From Synergistaceae bacterium UBA1037 (GTDB lineage: Bacteria > Synergistota > Synergistia > Synergistales > Synergistaceae), in the NCBI GenBank assembly GCA_002316795.1, contig DCEE01000060.1, positions 1,166 through 22,394 on the forward strand: a stretch of 21,229 nt of DNA. Direction: 5' to 3'. The notes beneath the pieces are model-generated. The model was given only the letters and a program-made list of their open reading frames with translations. It ran no database searches and was not told the origin of the DNA. This document shows positions 1-7,491 of the stretch, piece by piece. The position numbers and the translations under genes are program-made. The stretch's first letter is position 1. Each line of letters opens with the position of its first letter.

Positions 1-131
1 CTGAAGGAATTGTTCCTGCCTATCATGTGGTAATTGACCTCGTGCCCCTTCTCTCTGAGCCTTTCGCCGACTTCCCTGGCAACAAGAAGAGTATTCCCTG
101 TCCCCGAAAAAACAAAATATTCGATTTTCAT
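1..131 (-). CDS. Flavodoxin-fold protein, N-terminal fragment (possibly EFR1-type flavodoxin/ferredoxin)
   Basis: Only the first 43 codons are inside the window; the gene runs off the left edge. The reverse strand reads MKIEYFVFSGTGNTLLVARE and onward. The segment SGTGNT at residues 9-14 is the phosphate-binding loop of the flavodoxin fold, which binds the FMN phosphate. Loop position right after the first beta strand, followed by a helix, fits flavodoxins and the EFR1 family, in which a flavodoxin domain is followed by a 2[4Fe-4S] ferredoxin domain. Which one it is cannot be told from this fragment. The ATG (129-131) is preceded by a clear GGAGG ribosome binding site. It is separated from cassette A by about 260 bp holding a hairpin, so it is probably a separate unit. 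Confidence 0.75.
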   Translation of the reverse strand, partial: MKIEYFVFSGTGNTLLVAREVGERLREKGHEVNYHMIGRNNSF

Positions 132-240
132 GTCTGATTTCCCTCCATTCGGAGCAAAGTATTAAAAACTAAACAAATGATAATTCTTTTATTATAATGA
201 GAAAAAGAGACGTAGGGAAGGTAAATGTAAACAAATCCTC

Positions 241-294
241 CAATTAATTTGCCGCGCTTCAAAATTTAAGAAGCGCGGCAAATTTGCTTAATTG
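241..294. terminator. Long hairpin downstream of cassette A, probable terminator
   Basis: A perfect 15-bp stem pairs 246-260 (AATTTGCCGCGCTTC) with 270-284 around a 9-nt loop. Outer arms 241-246 and 289-294 (CAATTA/TAATTG) extend the symmetry after a small bulge. The GC core flanked by AT pairs resembles an intrinsic terminator usable from either side, although neither side has a clean run of T. It lies about 100 bp past the dctP stop and upstream of the flavodoxin-type gene, the expected place for the end of the seven-gene operon. The other AT-rich sequence between 132 and 394 contains a TATAAT-like box on the minus strand near 200 but no matching -35 box, so no promoter is called there. Confidence 0.55.
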
Positions 295-394
295 ATCATC
301 CATCTGTACCGGTTACTGTATTTATATTCGAAAACCGGATCGCCAAACCATTATGGCTTGATAACGAACAATCTTGATTTTTTTACACAAAAAA

Positions 395-1411
395 CTATTT
401 CGCTTTCTTCAAGGCATTAAGTGCTTTATCAAGCATTTCCTTTGGGACTTCGTTATACACTTTCGGCCAACATTCTTTTGCAACACGATCACGTATTTTT
501 GAAAGATCCTCATCTTTGTAAACGATCGTTTTTACGCCGGCATCAGCAAGTTTTTTACGATAAATCGCTTCATCTTTAGGTGCCTGTACCCAACGTTTGG
601 CCTCTTCTTCATCGCAAACTTTCAATATTATAGCCTGATCCTTTTTTGATATGCCATTCCAAATTTCTTCATTCATAGACAGGAAAAAACTCTCATAGTG
701 GTCGTTATATGCGAGATAGTATTTCGTCACGTCTCTGAATTGTGAATAAGCACCTTCCGCACTAGCACTTCCCTGTAAACCATCAACAACCCCGGTCTGC
801 ATAGCAGTGAAGAGTTCGCCCCATGCCATTGATGTCGGTATCGCGCCAAGGACATCGCCAAATACATATTCATTAACTTTATTGGCCATGACACGAATTT
901 TAAAACCATTTAAAGCCTTCGAAGGGTCATTTATATTTTTAGGTTCTTTTGCGACGCAGACCCCACCGATCCCCGCTGGCCATGTTGATATTAGCACCAG
1001 TCCCTGCTTCTTAAGACGATCGTTTATCATCTCTCTGACAACACCGTTTTTGCCATAAAGGGTCCTTGCTTCATCCATATTGATTACTAGATATGGGAAC
1101 CATGCGATCCCGAACTGTTTATCTGTCTGCATGGCAAGGGGAGCCATCTGGCAGGCTACGTCTCCAATCGCGATTCTTTCATGAACTACCGAATAGTCCC
1201 CAAGCTGACCAGCCGGAAACACATCAAACGCAACTCTTCCCTGCGTCTCTTTTTCTATTCTTGACGCAATCGTTTTGACATCAATATCAAGAGGTGATCC
1301 GGCAGGGCGGTGATGAGAGAACATCAATCTCGGTGCAGCATCCCCTGCGGCGGCAGAAAACACCATAGCTAGAGTTAACATAATCAATAAGCATAAACTA
1401 AAACGTTTCAT
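395..1411 (-). CDS. dctP: TRAP transporter periplasmic substrate-binding protein, DctP family
   Basis: Extracytoplasmic binding protein of a three-part TRAP carrier; it delivers an organic or amino acid to the DctQM membrane complex encoded just upstream. The start is set at ATG 1411 (338 aa), because GGAAGGAAG lies correctly before it and the protein then begins with a typical signal peptide: MKR, a hydrophobic stretch to about residue 20, then AAAGDA. An in-frame start 21 codons earlier would bury the signal. Family landmarks are FKIRV with Arg173, the conserved residue that binds a substrate carboxylate in DctP proteins, then IPTSMAWGELFTAMQTGVVDG (about 191-211). It is the last gene of cassette A, with its own candidate promoter in the 107-bp gap upstream. 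The ligand cannot be read from sequence; the enzyme neighbours suggest a beta-amino or 3-oxo acid. Confidence 0.93.
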   Translation of the reverse strand: MKRFSLCLLIMLTLAMVFSAAAGDAAPRLMFSHHRPAGSPLDIDVKTIASRIEKETQGRVAFDVFPAGQLGDYSVVHERIAIGDVACQMAPLAMQTDKQFGIAWFPYLVINMDEARTLYGKNGVVREMINDRLKKQGLVLISTWPAGIGGVCVAKEPKNINDPSKALNGFKIRVMANKVNEYVFGDVLGAIPTSMAWGELFTAMQTGVVDGLQGSASAEGAYSQFRDVTKYYLAYNDHYESFFLSMNEEIWNGISKKDQAIILKVCDEEEAKRWVQAPKDEAIYRKKLADAGVKTIVYKDEDLSKIRDRVAKECWPKVYNEVPKEMLDKALNALKKAK

Positions 1412-1444
1412 ATCCACACTTCCTTCCAAATTAATAATATAAAT

Positions 1445-1474
1445 ATGATAAGCGCTCTGAAATATTGCTTCCAA
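1445..1474 (-). promoter_or_regulatory. Candidate internal promoter for dctP
   Basis: On the minus strand TTGGAA (1469-1474) and TATCAT (1445-1450) are separated by 18 bp, a fair sigma-70-type match (4/6 and 5/6). The box lies about 34 bp upstream of the dctP ATG, inside the 107-bp gap after dctM. A separate promoter would allow the binding protein to be made in excess over the membrane subunits. It is a pattern match only. Confidence 0.35.
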
Positions 1475-1518
1475 TAAACGAAAACACCTTCTCCTTTCTT
1501 TTCGGATTTATATGATCC

Positions 1519-2817
1519 CTAATACCCGAGAAGCCTCGGCAATGCCAAAGAGAGGGATGGGACCATTGTTGTAAGGAAAATAACCGGAAGATAAGCGAAA
1601 ACTATTATGGATACAATTGGACCCATGACTTCCGAAAATTCGGCCTTGCCAACCTTCATGCCAAAATACAGTATACTTGCGTATGGTGGAGTGATTCCTC
1701 CCATTGCAAGATTTACTCCCATAATCGAGGCAAAATGGATCGGATCAACACCTATTCTGGTTACAAGAGGCAAAAGCAGAGGAGCACAGATCAACATGCC
1801 CATGGTATCGCTCATGACCATGCCAACGAAGAAGAGGAATATGTTTATGAGCAGTAGCAGCACAAATTTGTTCTTTGTCAGAGCGAACATAATATCTGCG
1901 ACTTGCTGAGGGATCTGGAGCATCGCATATATCTGTCCAAGCATCAGACCCGTAAAAATCATAGCCATGATCGATCCGACCATAACTGCCGACTCATCAA
2001 GCAGTGTATACAATGTTTTCACGTTCATTGCTTTATAAACATACAAGCCTATAGGTACCGTATAAACAGCGGCTACCGCGGCAGCTTCTGTTGCCGTAAA
2101 GACTCCTCCGTAAATGCCCCCAAGAATGATAAAAGGCATTAAGAGCGCAGGTATGGCGTTAAATGTAACAGGAATTTTCTGTTTTCTTTTTTCTAGAATT
2201 TCTGCCCTTGTTTCAACCTTCAAGTCGAATTTGCGGCAATACCAAAGATTGACCAGGCACATCAGGAAACAGATTATCACACCCGGGATCAAAGTGGATA
2301 GGAAACAGGCCAATATCGATGTATCAGTGACCCATCCGTAAATGACCATTATTACGCTTGGTGGTATGAGCAATCCAAGTATAGATGCTGCCGTAACTAA
2401 TGCGGTCGAAAATCCTCTTGGATATCCCTGTTCAACCATGCGCGGTATCAATATCGGGCCTGTAGCTGCCACACCCGTAAAACCACTCCCTGATATCGCG
2501 CCTATTACCGCACAGGTCACACACGCGACCATACCCAATCCGCCGCGGATATGGCCAACCATCAAGTCAACAAGCGCCAGAAGTCTTTTTGCAATCCCGC
2601 TTCCACCCATCAACGTTCCAGCAACGATGAACAATGGACTCGCCAGAAGGACAAAACTGCACATCTGAGGAAGCGCCCATAACATGAGGCTCTTCATACC
2701 AACTGTTGTTGTTGAGGACATATATGCAACAACTGATCCAAAAACGTACGGGATCGGCAAACTTGAGAGCAGTAGTACTATCAGTAACGCAAGGCCTATA
2801 AAGAAGCTAGTCACCAT
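1519..2817 (-). CDS. dctM: TRAP transporter large permease subunit, DctM family
   Basis: Twelve-helix membrane subunit that couples substrate uptake to a sodium gradient in TRAP carriers. Almost the whole 432 aa is hydrophobic. Family motifs are visible: GLLIPPS (148-154), GGVFTATEAAAV (237-248) and GGITPPYAS (373-381); these glycine/proline re-entrant loops form the ion and substrate sites of the DctM fold. The start is placed at ATG 2817 rather than GTG 2829, because the GAGAGG box is 11 nt before the ATG but would overlap the GTG. The start overlaps the end of dctQ by 11 nt, so translation is probably coupled. It is gene six of cassette A. Confidence 0.94.
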   Translation of the reverse strand: MVTSFFIGLALLIVLLLSSLPIPYVFGSVVAYMSSTTTVGMKSLMLWALPQMCSFVLLASPLFIVAGTLMGGSGIAKRLLALVDLMVGHIRGGLGMVACVTCAVIGAISGSGFTGVAATGPILIPRMVEQGYPRGFSTALVTAASILGLLIPPSVIMVIYGWVTDTSILACFLSTLIPGVIICFLMCLVNLWYCRKFDLKVETRAEILEKRKQKIPVTFNAIPALLMPFIILGGIYGGVFTATEAAAVAAVYTVPIGLYVYKAMNVKTLYTLLDESAVMVGSIMAMIFTGLMLGQIYAMLQIPQQVADIMFALTKNKFVLLLLINIFLFFVGMVMSDTMGMLICAPLLLPLVTRIGVDPIHFASIMGVNLAMGGITPPYASILYFGMKVGKAEFSEVMGPIVSIIVFAYLPVIFLTTMVPSLSLALPRLLGY

Positions 2818-3355
2818 TGTTCTTGGCACCTCTCATCGGAATAAAATTAAAATCTTTTTTACCAACAAAAATCAGCAACCAATCAGCAAATTCCACAAAT
2901 GAATATATTGTCATCAGAAGTATGCCAAAAAAGACACTTGATTCCACATAGACAAGCCTTATATACCCAAGCGGACTGTATTTATCTATACGGATCAGGT
3001 ACTGGAAATACCACCAGCTCCATTTGAGAAGCCACAGGCAAACACCAAGAACAACTGCGCTGCGCAGCAATTTTATTATTTTGAAGGTCATTGGGCGTTT
3101 GATATATAACATGATAATGCCGCAGTCTATATGCGCCCTGTGGTAGGAAGCGTACGCAGCCCCTCCCATATAGAGCCATGCCATCGGGAACAGAAGAAAT
3201 TCCTCGATACCCATAAGGGGGGCATTAAATAAATATCTGAGAATAACCTGAACAAACACCAGTAACGTAGTACCAATTAAAAAGAAAACCATCAAAAAAC
3301 CATGAACTTTGCCGAGAGAATCCCAGAATTTTTGAAGTGGATAAGGAATTTTCAT
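2807..3355 (-). CDS. dctQ: TRAP transporter small permease subunit, DctQ family
   Basis: Four-helix membrane subunit that pairs with DctM. The 182 aa show the usual pattern of a short cytoplasmic N-terminus, a first helix around residues 18-40 (FLMVFFLIGTTLLVFVQVIL), the R-Y-x-F-x-A-P-L-x-G-x-E-E stretch that follows the first helix in DctQ proteins, and further helices near 52-68, 90-110 and 135-165. The HRAHIDCG segment (about 73-80) is also typical. The ATG at 3355 follows AGGTGATAAT and is 8 bp after the aminotransferase stop. The 3' end overlaps dctM. Transporter genes of this DctQ-DctM-DctP order are a standard TRAP set. Confidence 0.93.
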   Translation of the reverse strand: MKIPYPLQKFWDSLGKVHGFLMVFFLIGTTLLVFVQVILRYLFNAPLMGIEEFLLFPMAWLYMGGAAYASYHRAHIDCGIIMLYIKRPMTFKIIKLLRSAVVLGVCLWLLKWSWWYFQYLIRIDKYSPLGYIRLVYVESSVFFGILLMTIYSFVEFADWLLIFVGKKDFNFIPMRGAKNNGD

Positions 3356-3363
3356 ATTATCAC

Positions 3364-4698
3364 CTACTTTTTAAGCTGGTAAGCAAAAGACTTTAGGGAT
3401 GACAGAAGATGCCCAAAAAGCTCATCAAGCTGTTGTTCGTTTATTATTAGCGGGGGAGCAACGATAATATTGTCTCCATTAATTCCGTCGACCATACCTG
3501 TACCGGGATAGACAGTAAAACCTTTACTGATACAGTAATCTCTGAATCTTGTTGCTACGTCTTCTTTGCGGGCAAAGGGTTCTTTAGTTTTTTTATCTTT
3601 TACAAATTCAAATCCCCACATCAGCCCCTTGCCTCGGACATCTCCAATAAAGTCACAGTCAGCGACTGACTTTGCATATTTCTCCTCAATAATTGAACCC
3701 ATTTTGTATGAATTACCGCACAAGTCATTTTTCAAATAAAAATCCATTACTGCTGAGACTGCAGCGGATGCGGCAGGCATACCGTTAAATGTATGGCTGT
3801 GAGCAAATACCCCGCTTCCTTTCGCGAATACATCGACAACCTTTTCTGTTGTCAAAGTCGCTCCAACTGGGAAATAACAAGAGGCAAGGCCCTTTGCTGA
3901 GGCGATGATATCCGGCTTAACACCCCAGTGATCAACACAGAAATTCTTGCCTGTCCTGCCAACACCGGTCATAACTTCGTCTGCGATAAGAAGAATATCG
4001 TATTTGTCACAGATATCACGCACTATCTGCCAGTAACCATCCGGAGCAACGACAGCTCCAGCAGTAGATCCTATAACAGGTTCGGCTATGAACGCTGATA
4101 TATATTTGGGTCCGATCCTGTTGATCTTTTCTTCGAGTTTGGTCGCACATTCCAGTCCGCACGCCGGATACTCTTTATTAAAGGGACATCTGTAACAGTA
4201 ATGTGTCTCAATTTTGGGATGGTCAACTATCATCGGCATGAATAGTCTGCGCCTGTTAACATTGCCGCCTATCCCAAGAGTCCCAAGTGTGCTACCGTGA
4301 TAACCGTTCTCTCTGCCGATCACAAGGCATTTCTCAGAGACTCCCTTGTTTTTTTCAAGGTGATACTGATGGGCCATTTTTATTGCGGCTTCGGTCGACT
4401 CGCTTCCTGCGTTTACGAACCATACATGGCTGAAGCCTTCAGGGGCAATACTCAGTATTTTTTGTGCAGCTGTCTCATTTATTTCAGTTTCCCAGATGGA
4501 GCCGTGAGCAAAAGGCGTCTTGCATATCTGTTCGTAAATAGCGGCCGCTACTTCTTTATTTCCATATCCGATGTTAGCAGAAACTGCCCCTGAACAGCCG
4601 TCCAGATATCTGTCTCCCTTTTTGTCATAGAGATAAATGCCTTCTCCATGATCTACGACCAGGAACTCCTTGTTAAAATTTCTTGGAAATACATGCAT
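3364..4698 (-). CDS. PLP-dependent class III aminotransferase (cassette A)
   Basis: Cytoplasmic fold-type I PLP enzyme, 444 aa, full length. Visible landmarks: GSESTEAA (98-105) for the cofactor phosphate, NGYHGS (131-136) with the aromatic residue that stacks on PLP, EPVIGS (206-211), ADEVMTG (239-245) with Asp240 for the pyridine nitrogen, and Lys269 in ASAKGLA, which should form the Schiff base. It lies between CoA-transferase and TRAP genes, 20 bp after the CoA-transferase stop. Class III members act on amino groups that need not be alpha. With a 3-oxoacid CoA-transferase beside it, a 3-amino acid donor is the economical guess. Unusual is a four-cysteine cluster, C168-x2-C171-x8-C180-x3-C184, which is also kept in the second aminotransferase. 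The true amino donor and acceptor are unknown. Confidence 0.93.
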   Translation of the reverse strand: MHVFPRNFNKEFLVVDHGEGIYLYDKKGDRYLDGCSGAVSANIGYGNKEVAAAIYEQICKTPFAHGSIWETEINETAAQKILSIAPEGFSHVWFVNAGSESTEAAIKMAHQYHLEKNKGVSEKCLVIGRENGYHGSTLGTLGIGGNVNRRRLFMPMIVDHPKIETHYCYRCPFNKEYPACGLECATKLEEKINRIGPKYISAFIAEPVIGSTAGAVVAPDGYWQIVRDICDKYDILLIADEVMTGVGRTGKNFCVDHWGVKPDIIASAKGLASCYFPVGATLTTEKVVDVFAKGSGVFAHSHTFNGMPAASAAVSAVMDFYLKNDLCGNSYKMGSIIEEKYAKSVADCDFIGDVRGKGLMWGFEFVKDKKTKEPFARKEDVATRFRDYCISKGFTVYPGTGMVDGINGDNIIVAPPLIINEQQLDELFGHLLSSLKSFAYQLKK

Positions 4699-4718
4699 TT
4701 AGGTTACCCCCCTTTTAA

Positions 4719-5396
4719 CTAAAACTTTTTCATATCATCAGAGACGATATATTCTGCCGGCGTTATCTCCCTAAGATCGTTAAGTGTCATATTTGGGCAG
4801 ATCTCTTCAAGGTACATATTTTTGTTTCTGAACCTGAACACAGCGTATTCAGTAACTATCGCGTGGATCTTTTCATAGCCCGTTATCGGGAGTGTGCATT
4901 TTTTTAAAATTTTTGGTTTTCCTTTCTTGCTAAGGTGCTGCATTGCGATATACACTCGTCTGGCGCCTGCGACGAGATCCATCGCACCTCCCACCCCGAG
5001 CATTTTGCCTCCGGGTATTATCCAGTTGGCCACGTTGCCTTCCTGGTCGGCTTCAAATGCGCCAATTACCGTAGCGTCAACGTGTCCGCCCCTTATCATC
5101 CCAAAAGACATGCAACTGTCAAAATAGCTGCAGCCCGGCGTCTCAGTTACCTTGATACGTCCGGCGTTGATCAGCAAAGGATCGCATTCGCCTTCGCACG
5201 CAGCCGGCCCTACGCCCAGCATCCCATTTTCCGCCTGAAGAAAGACCCTTTTACTGTCGATATGATCCGCGACCATCGTCGGTATCCCCACACCCAGATT
5301 GACAAAAAGGTCTTTCTCTTTGCTCATCTCTGAGAATTCTTTGGCGATCCTGCCTGCTATCCTGGCTTTCGCCGTTTCTTCGTCGTATTGATACAT
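4719..5396 (-). CDS. 3-oxoacid CoA-transferase subunit B (AtoA-like), cassette A
   Basis: Beta subunit of a family I CoA-transferase. It carries the catalytic glutamate in QAENG (Glu56 of 225), to which CoA becomes thioester-linked during transfer from a donor acyl-CoA to the 3-oxo acid. NLGVGIPTMVADHI (33-46) and the GGAMDLVAGA segment are typical. ATG 5396 is preferred because AAGGGG is 9 nt upstream; a TTG at 5405 in the same frame would touch that box. It starts 2 nt after the TGA of subunit A, a usual tight coupling for subunits made in equal amount. Its product, a 3-oxoacyl-CoA, is the substrate for the thiolase made from the first gene of the operon. Confidence 0.93.
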   Translation of the reverse strand: MYQYDEETAKARIAGRIAKEFSEMSKEKDLFVNLGVGIPTMVADHIDSKRVFLQAENGMLGVGPAACEGECDPLLINAGRIKVTETPGCSYFDSCMSFGMIRGGHVDATVIGAFEADQEGNVANWIIPGGKMLGVGGAMDLVAGARRVYIAMQHLSKKGKPKILKKCTLPITGYEKIHAIVTEYAVFRFRNKNMYLEEICPNMTLNDLREITPAEYIVSDDMKKF

Positions 5397-5398
5397 TT

Positions 5399-6070
5399 TC
5401 AGCAACCCCTTTTAACTATCACATCAACAAATATGTGAGGCGTCACGATCGACTCCGGATCAAGTGACCCAATAGGAACTATTTCTGCTACCTCGGCGAT
5501 AACGAGTTTTCCTGCCATAGCCATAAGTGGATTAAAGTTGCGGGCTGTTTTGTAATAAACCAAATTACCCAGCTCATCTGCTTTGTATGCTGAAATCAGT
5601 GCCACATCGGCAGGTATGGCATTTTGAAGCAAGTAAGTCTCCCCGTTGAACTCTCTTATCTCCCTGTCACCTTGAAGATCCGTTCCAACGGCCGTTTTGG
5701 TATAAAACCCTGCTATTCCGACTCCGGCAGCACGTATCCCCTCTGCGAAAGATCCCTGCGGAATGAGGTCGACAGTTATTTTCCCCGCGTTGAACGCGTC
5801 TGCCACATCGGGGTTCCAGTTATAATAATTCCCGATAAGCCCCTTTATCTTTCCGGCAGTCAGCAATGAACCCAGTCCTTCGTTCGGTGAACCAAGGTCA
5901 TTGCTTATTATCGTGAGATCTTTAGCATTAACTTTAGTCAACGCTTCAACAAGCATCTTGGGGTCCCCGGAATTACCGAAACCACTAACCATCACCCTGT
6001 CGCCGTCTTTTATCATTCTCATCGCTTCTTCGATCGGCTTGAGCTTTCTGCTTTTAGAAACCTGATCCAT
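5399..6070 (-). CDS. 3-oxoacid CoA-transferase subunit A (AtoD-like), cassette A
   Basis: Alpha subunit partner of the B subunit; together they form the usual heteromeric family I transferase. At 223 aa it is normal length. The CoA-binding glycine loop is GFGNSGDPKML (30-40), the family's GFGxxGxP, and the segment PQGSFAEGIRAAGVGIAGFYT is characteristic of acetate/acetoacetate-type transferases. The open frame extends 39 codons upstream into the thiolase gene, but ATG 6070 is chosen: AAAGGAAAG precedes it, it follows the thiolase stop by 19 bp, and the family N-terminus begins here. Family membership is clear; whether the acceptor is acetoacetate or a longer or branched 3-oxo acid is not. Confidence 0.93.
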   Translation of the reverse strand: MDQVSKSRKLKPIEEAMRMIKDGDRVMVSGFGNSGDPKMLVEALTKVNAKDLTIISNDLGSPNEGLGSLLTAGKIKGLIGNYYNWNPDVADAFNAGKITVDLIPQGSFAEGIRAAGVGIAGFYTKTAVGTDLQGDREIREFNGETYLLQNAIPADVALISAYKADELGNLVYYKTARNFNPLMAMAGKLVIAEVAEIVPIGSLDPESIVTPHIFVDVIVKRGC

Positions 6071-6089
6071 AGTCAAACACTTTCCTTTA

Positions 6090-7289
6090 CTAGATTTTTT
6101 CAAAAGCCAAAGACATTCCAAGACCGCCGGCGATACATATGGTGCCCAGGCCATAACGTACGTCTCGCTTTTGCATTTCATGCACAAGAGTCACGGATAT
6201 CCTGGCGCCAGAGCATCCAAGAGGGTGTCCCAAAGAGATCGCACCGCCGTTCACATTTAAAATATCCTGATCAAGATCCATTTCTTTGATGCAACCGAGA
6301 GATTGGGCGGCAAATGCCTCATTAAGCTCAATAAGCCCGAAATCCTCAAGCTTGATGTGTTCTTTTTCAAGTATTTTCAACAGCTTGTTTGTCGCCGCGA
6401 CAGGACCAAGTCCCATGTAGCGGGGATCCACTCCGGCCGCAGCGCCTGCGATGATCTTCGCTAACGGCTTAGTCCCCAGTTGTTTAGCTTTAGCTGATGA
6501 CATGAGGACGAGCGCAGCTGCGCCGTCATTGCGTCCTGAAGCATTCCCGGCGGTAGTTACGCCTCTGTCGAATACAGGTTTAAGTTTTGACATCTTTTCC
6601 ATGTTTGTATCCCTTTTGGGGAACTCATCTGTGTCTACGACAAGGGCAGTGCCTTTTCTCTGAGGAACCTCTACAGGAATGATCTCATCTTTAAAACGTC
6701 CACTGTCTATCGCGGCTATAGCTTTATGTTGGCTGCTTAAGGCAAAAACATCGCATTCCTCACGGGTGATACCTAATTTTTCAGCTATGTTATCCGCGGT
6801 CTGTATCATATTAAAAGTCCCATATATGTCTCTTGGCTGGCTTCTCGGCTGACTTTCCGTATTCGGGTCTATAAAGTCGGTACTGCCGTTCCCTACACCG
6901 AATCTTGCGTTTCTGACATAAAACGGCGCCGTGCTCATGCTTTCAACTCCACCAACAACAACTATGTCGGAATAGCCTGTCTGGATCTGCTGCATCCCTG
7001 AAAGCATCGCCTGCATTCCTGACGCGCATTGCCGATGTACCGTATACGCCGGCGTCGATTCAGGCAGTCTGACCATCAGGGAAACGACTCGGGCAATATT
7101 TGGCTGGTCTGTTGACTGTTTCGCCTGTCCGACAATAACTTCATCGATCATTTCCTTAGAAATATTGGCTTTTTGTATTGCTGATTCAAGTACGCTTGAA
7201 AGCAACGTTTCCGGTTGAATGTTTTTAAAAACACCACCAATGTTTCCGAGAGGTGTTCTGACAGCAGAAACGATCAAAACGTCTTCCAA
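6090..7289 (-). CDS. Acetyl-CoA acyltransferase / thiolase, cassette A
   Basis: Thiolase-family enzyme of 399 aa with all catalytic residues: nucleophile Cys88 in HRQCASG, His355 in LGHPLG, Cys385 in CIAGG, and the NEAFAAQ loop (323-329). In a degradative setting it cleaves a 3-oxoacyl-CoA with CoA to acetyl-CoA and an acyl-CoA two carbons shorter. It is the promoter-proximal gene of the operon facing lysR. The start is a TTG at 7287-7289, supported by GGAGGT 8-9 nt upstream and by the family N-terminus (EDVLIVSAVRTPLG); a TTG start may temper translation. Chain-length preference cannot be read from sequence; it differs enough from the second thiolase that the two may serve different acyl chains. 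Confidence 0.94.
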   Translation of the reverse strand: MEDVLIVSAVRTPLGNIGGVFKNIQPETLLSSVLESAIQKANISKEMIDEVIVGQAKQSTDQPNIARVVSLMVRLPESTPAYTVHRQCASGMQAMLSGMQQIQTGYSDIVVVGGVESMSTAPFYVRNARFGVGNGSTDFIDPNTESQPRSQPRDIYGTFNMIQTADNIAEKLGITREECDVFALSSQHKAIAAIDSGRFKDEIIPVEVPQRKGTALVVDTDEFPKRDTNMEKMSKLKPVFDRGVTTAGNASGRNDGAAALVLMSSAKAKQLGTKPLAKIIAGAAAGVDPRYMGLGPVAATNKLLKILEKEHIKLEDFGLIELNEAFAAQSLGCIKEMDLDQDILNVNGGAISLGHPLGCSGARISVTLVHEMQKRDVRYGLGTICIAGGLGMSLAFEKI

Positions 7290-7385
7290 GTTCTTCTACC
7301 TCCAAACAAAATTTCCATATTTTTATTCTCGCTTCGGTTCAGGATATCCATTGGATTGAATGGTAAATTCAAAATTTTGATATGT

Positions 7386-7414
7386 ATATTACCAAAACAG
7401 CTATTGTGTCTTAA
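7386..7414 (-). promoter_or_regulatory. Candidate promoter of cassette A
   Basis: On the minus strand TTAAGA (7409-7414) and TAATAT (7386-7391) are exactly 17 bp apart, each 4/6 to consensus. The -35 box is one half of the 20-bp palindrome. A weak promoter whose -35 overlaps an operator is the standard arrangement for a LysR-activated operon. The start of transcription would fall near 7379, about 90 bp before the thiolase TTG. Confidence 0.5.
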
Positions 7415-7428
7415 CTCTAGAGTTAAGA
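7409..7428. promoter_or_regulatory. Perfect 20-bp palindrome, probable LysR-family operator
   Basis: TCTTAACTCTAGAGTTAAGA is identical on both strands. It lies between the two divergent promoters, overlapping the cassette A -35 and ending 4 bp before the lysR -35, so one bound regulator could act on both. Its half-site spacing differs by one base from the common T-N11-A rule of LysR-type sites. A second perfect palindrome, TCAAAATTTTGA (7369-7380), which with its preceding T fits T-N11-A, lies where the cassette A transcript should begin and could be an accessory site. Confidence 0.6.
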
Positions 7429-7432
7429 TGTT

Positions 7433-7461
7433 TTGATAAATTACTTCAGTTAGTGTATTAT
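7433..7461 (+). promoter_or_regulatory. Promoter of the LysR gene
   Basis: TTGATA (7433-7438) and TATTAT (7456-7461) are 17 bp apart, a good sigma-70-type promoter, with the ATG 30 bp further on. The closeness of the 20-bp palindrome suggests autoregulation. Confidence 0.6.
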
Positions 7462-7491
7462 TAAGAAATCGATCAGAGAGGAGGCGAATTT

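Noticed and set aside
1412..1474. Longer N-terminus for the cassette A DctP
   Set aside because: It would place 21 residues before an otherwise perfect signal peptide and ignore the GGAAGGAAG site in front of ATG 1411.
6071..6187. Longer N-terminus for CoA-transferase A of cassette A
   Set aside because: The extra 39 codons overlap the thiolase 3' end in another frame, add non-family residues, and bypass the good ribosome site before ATG 6070.
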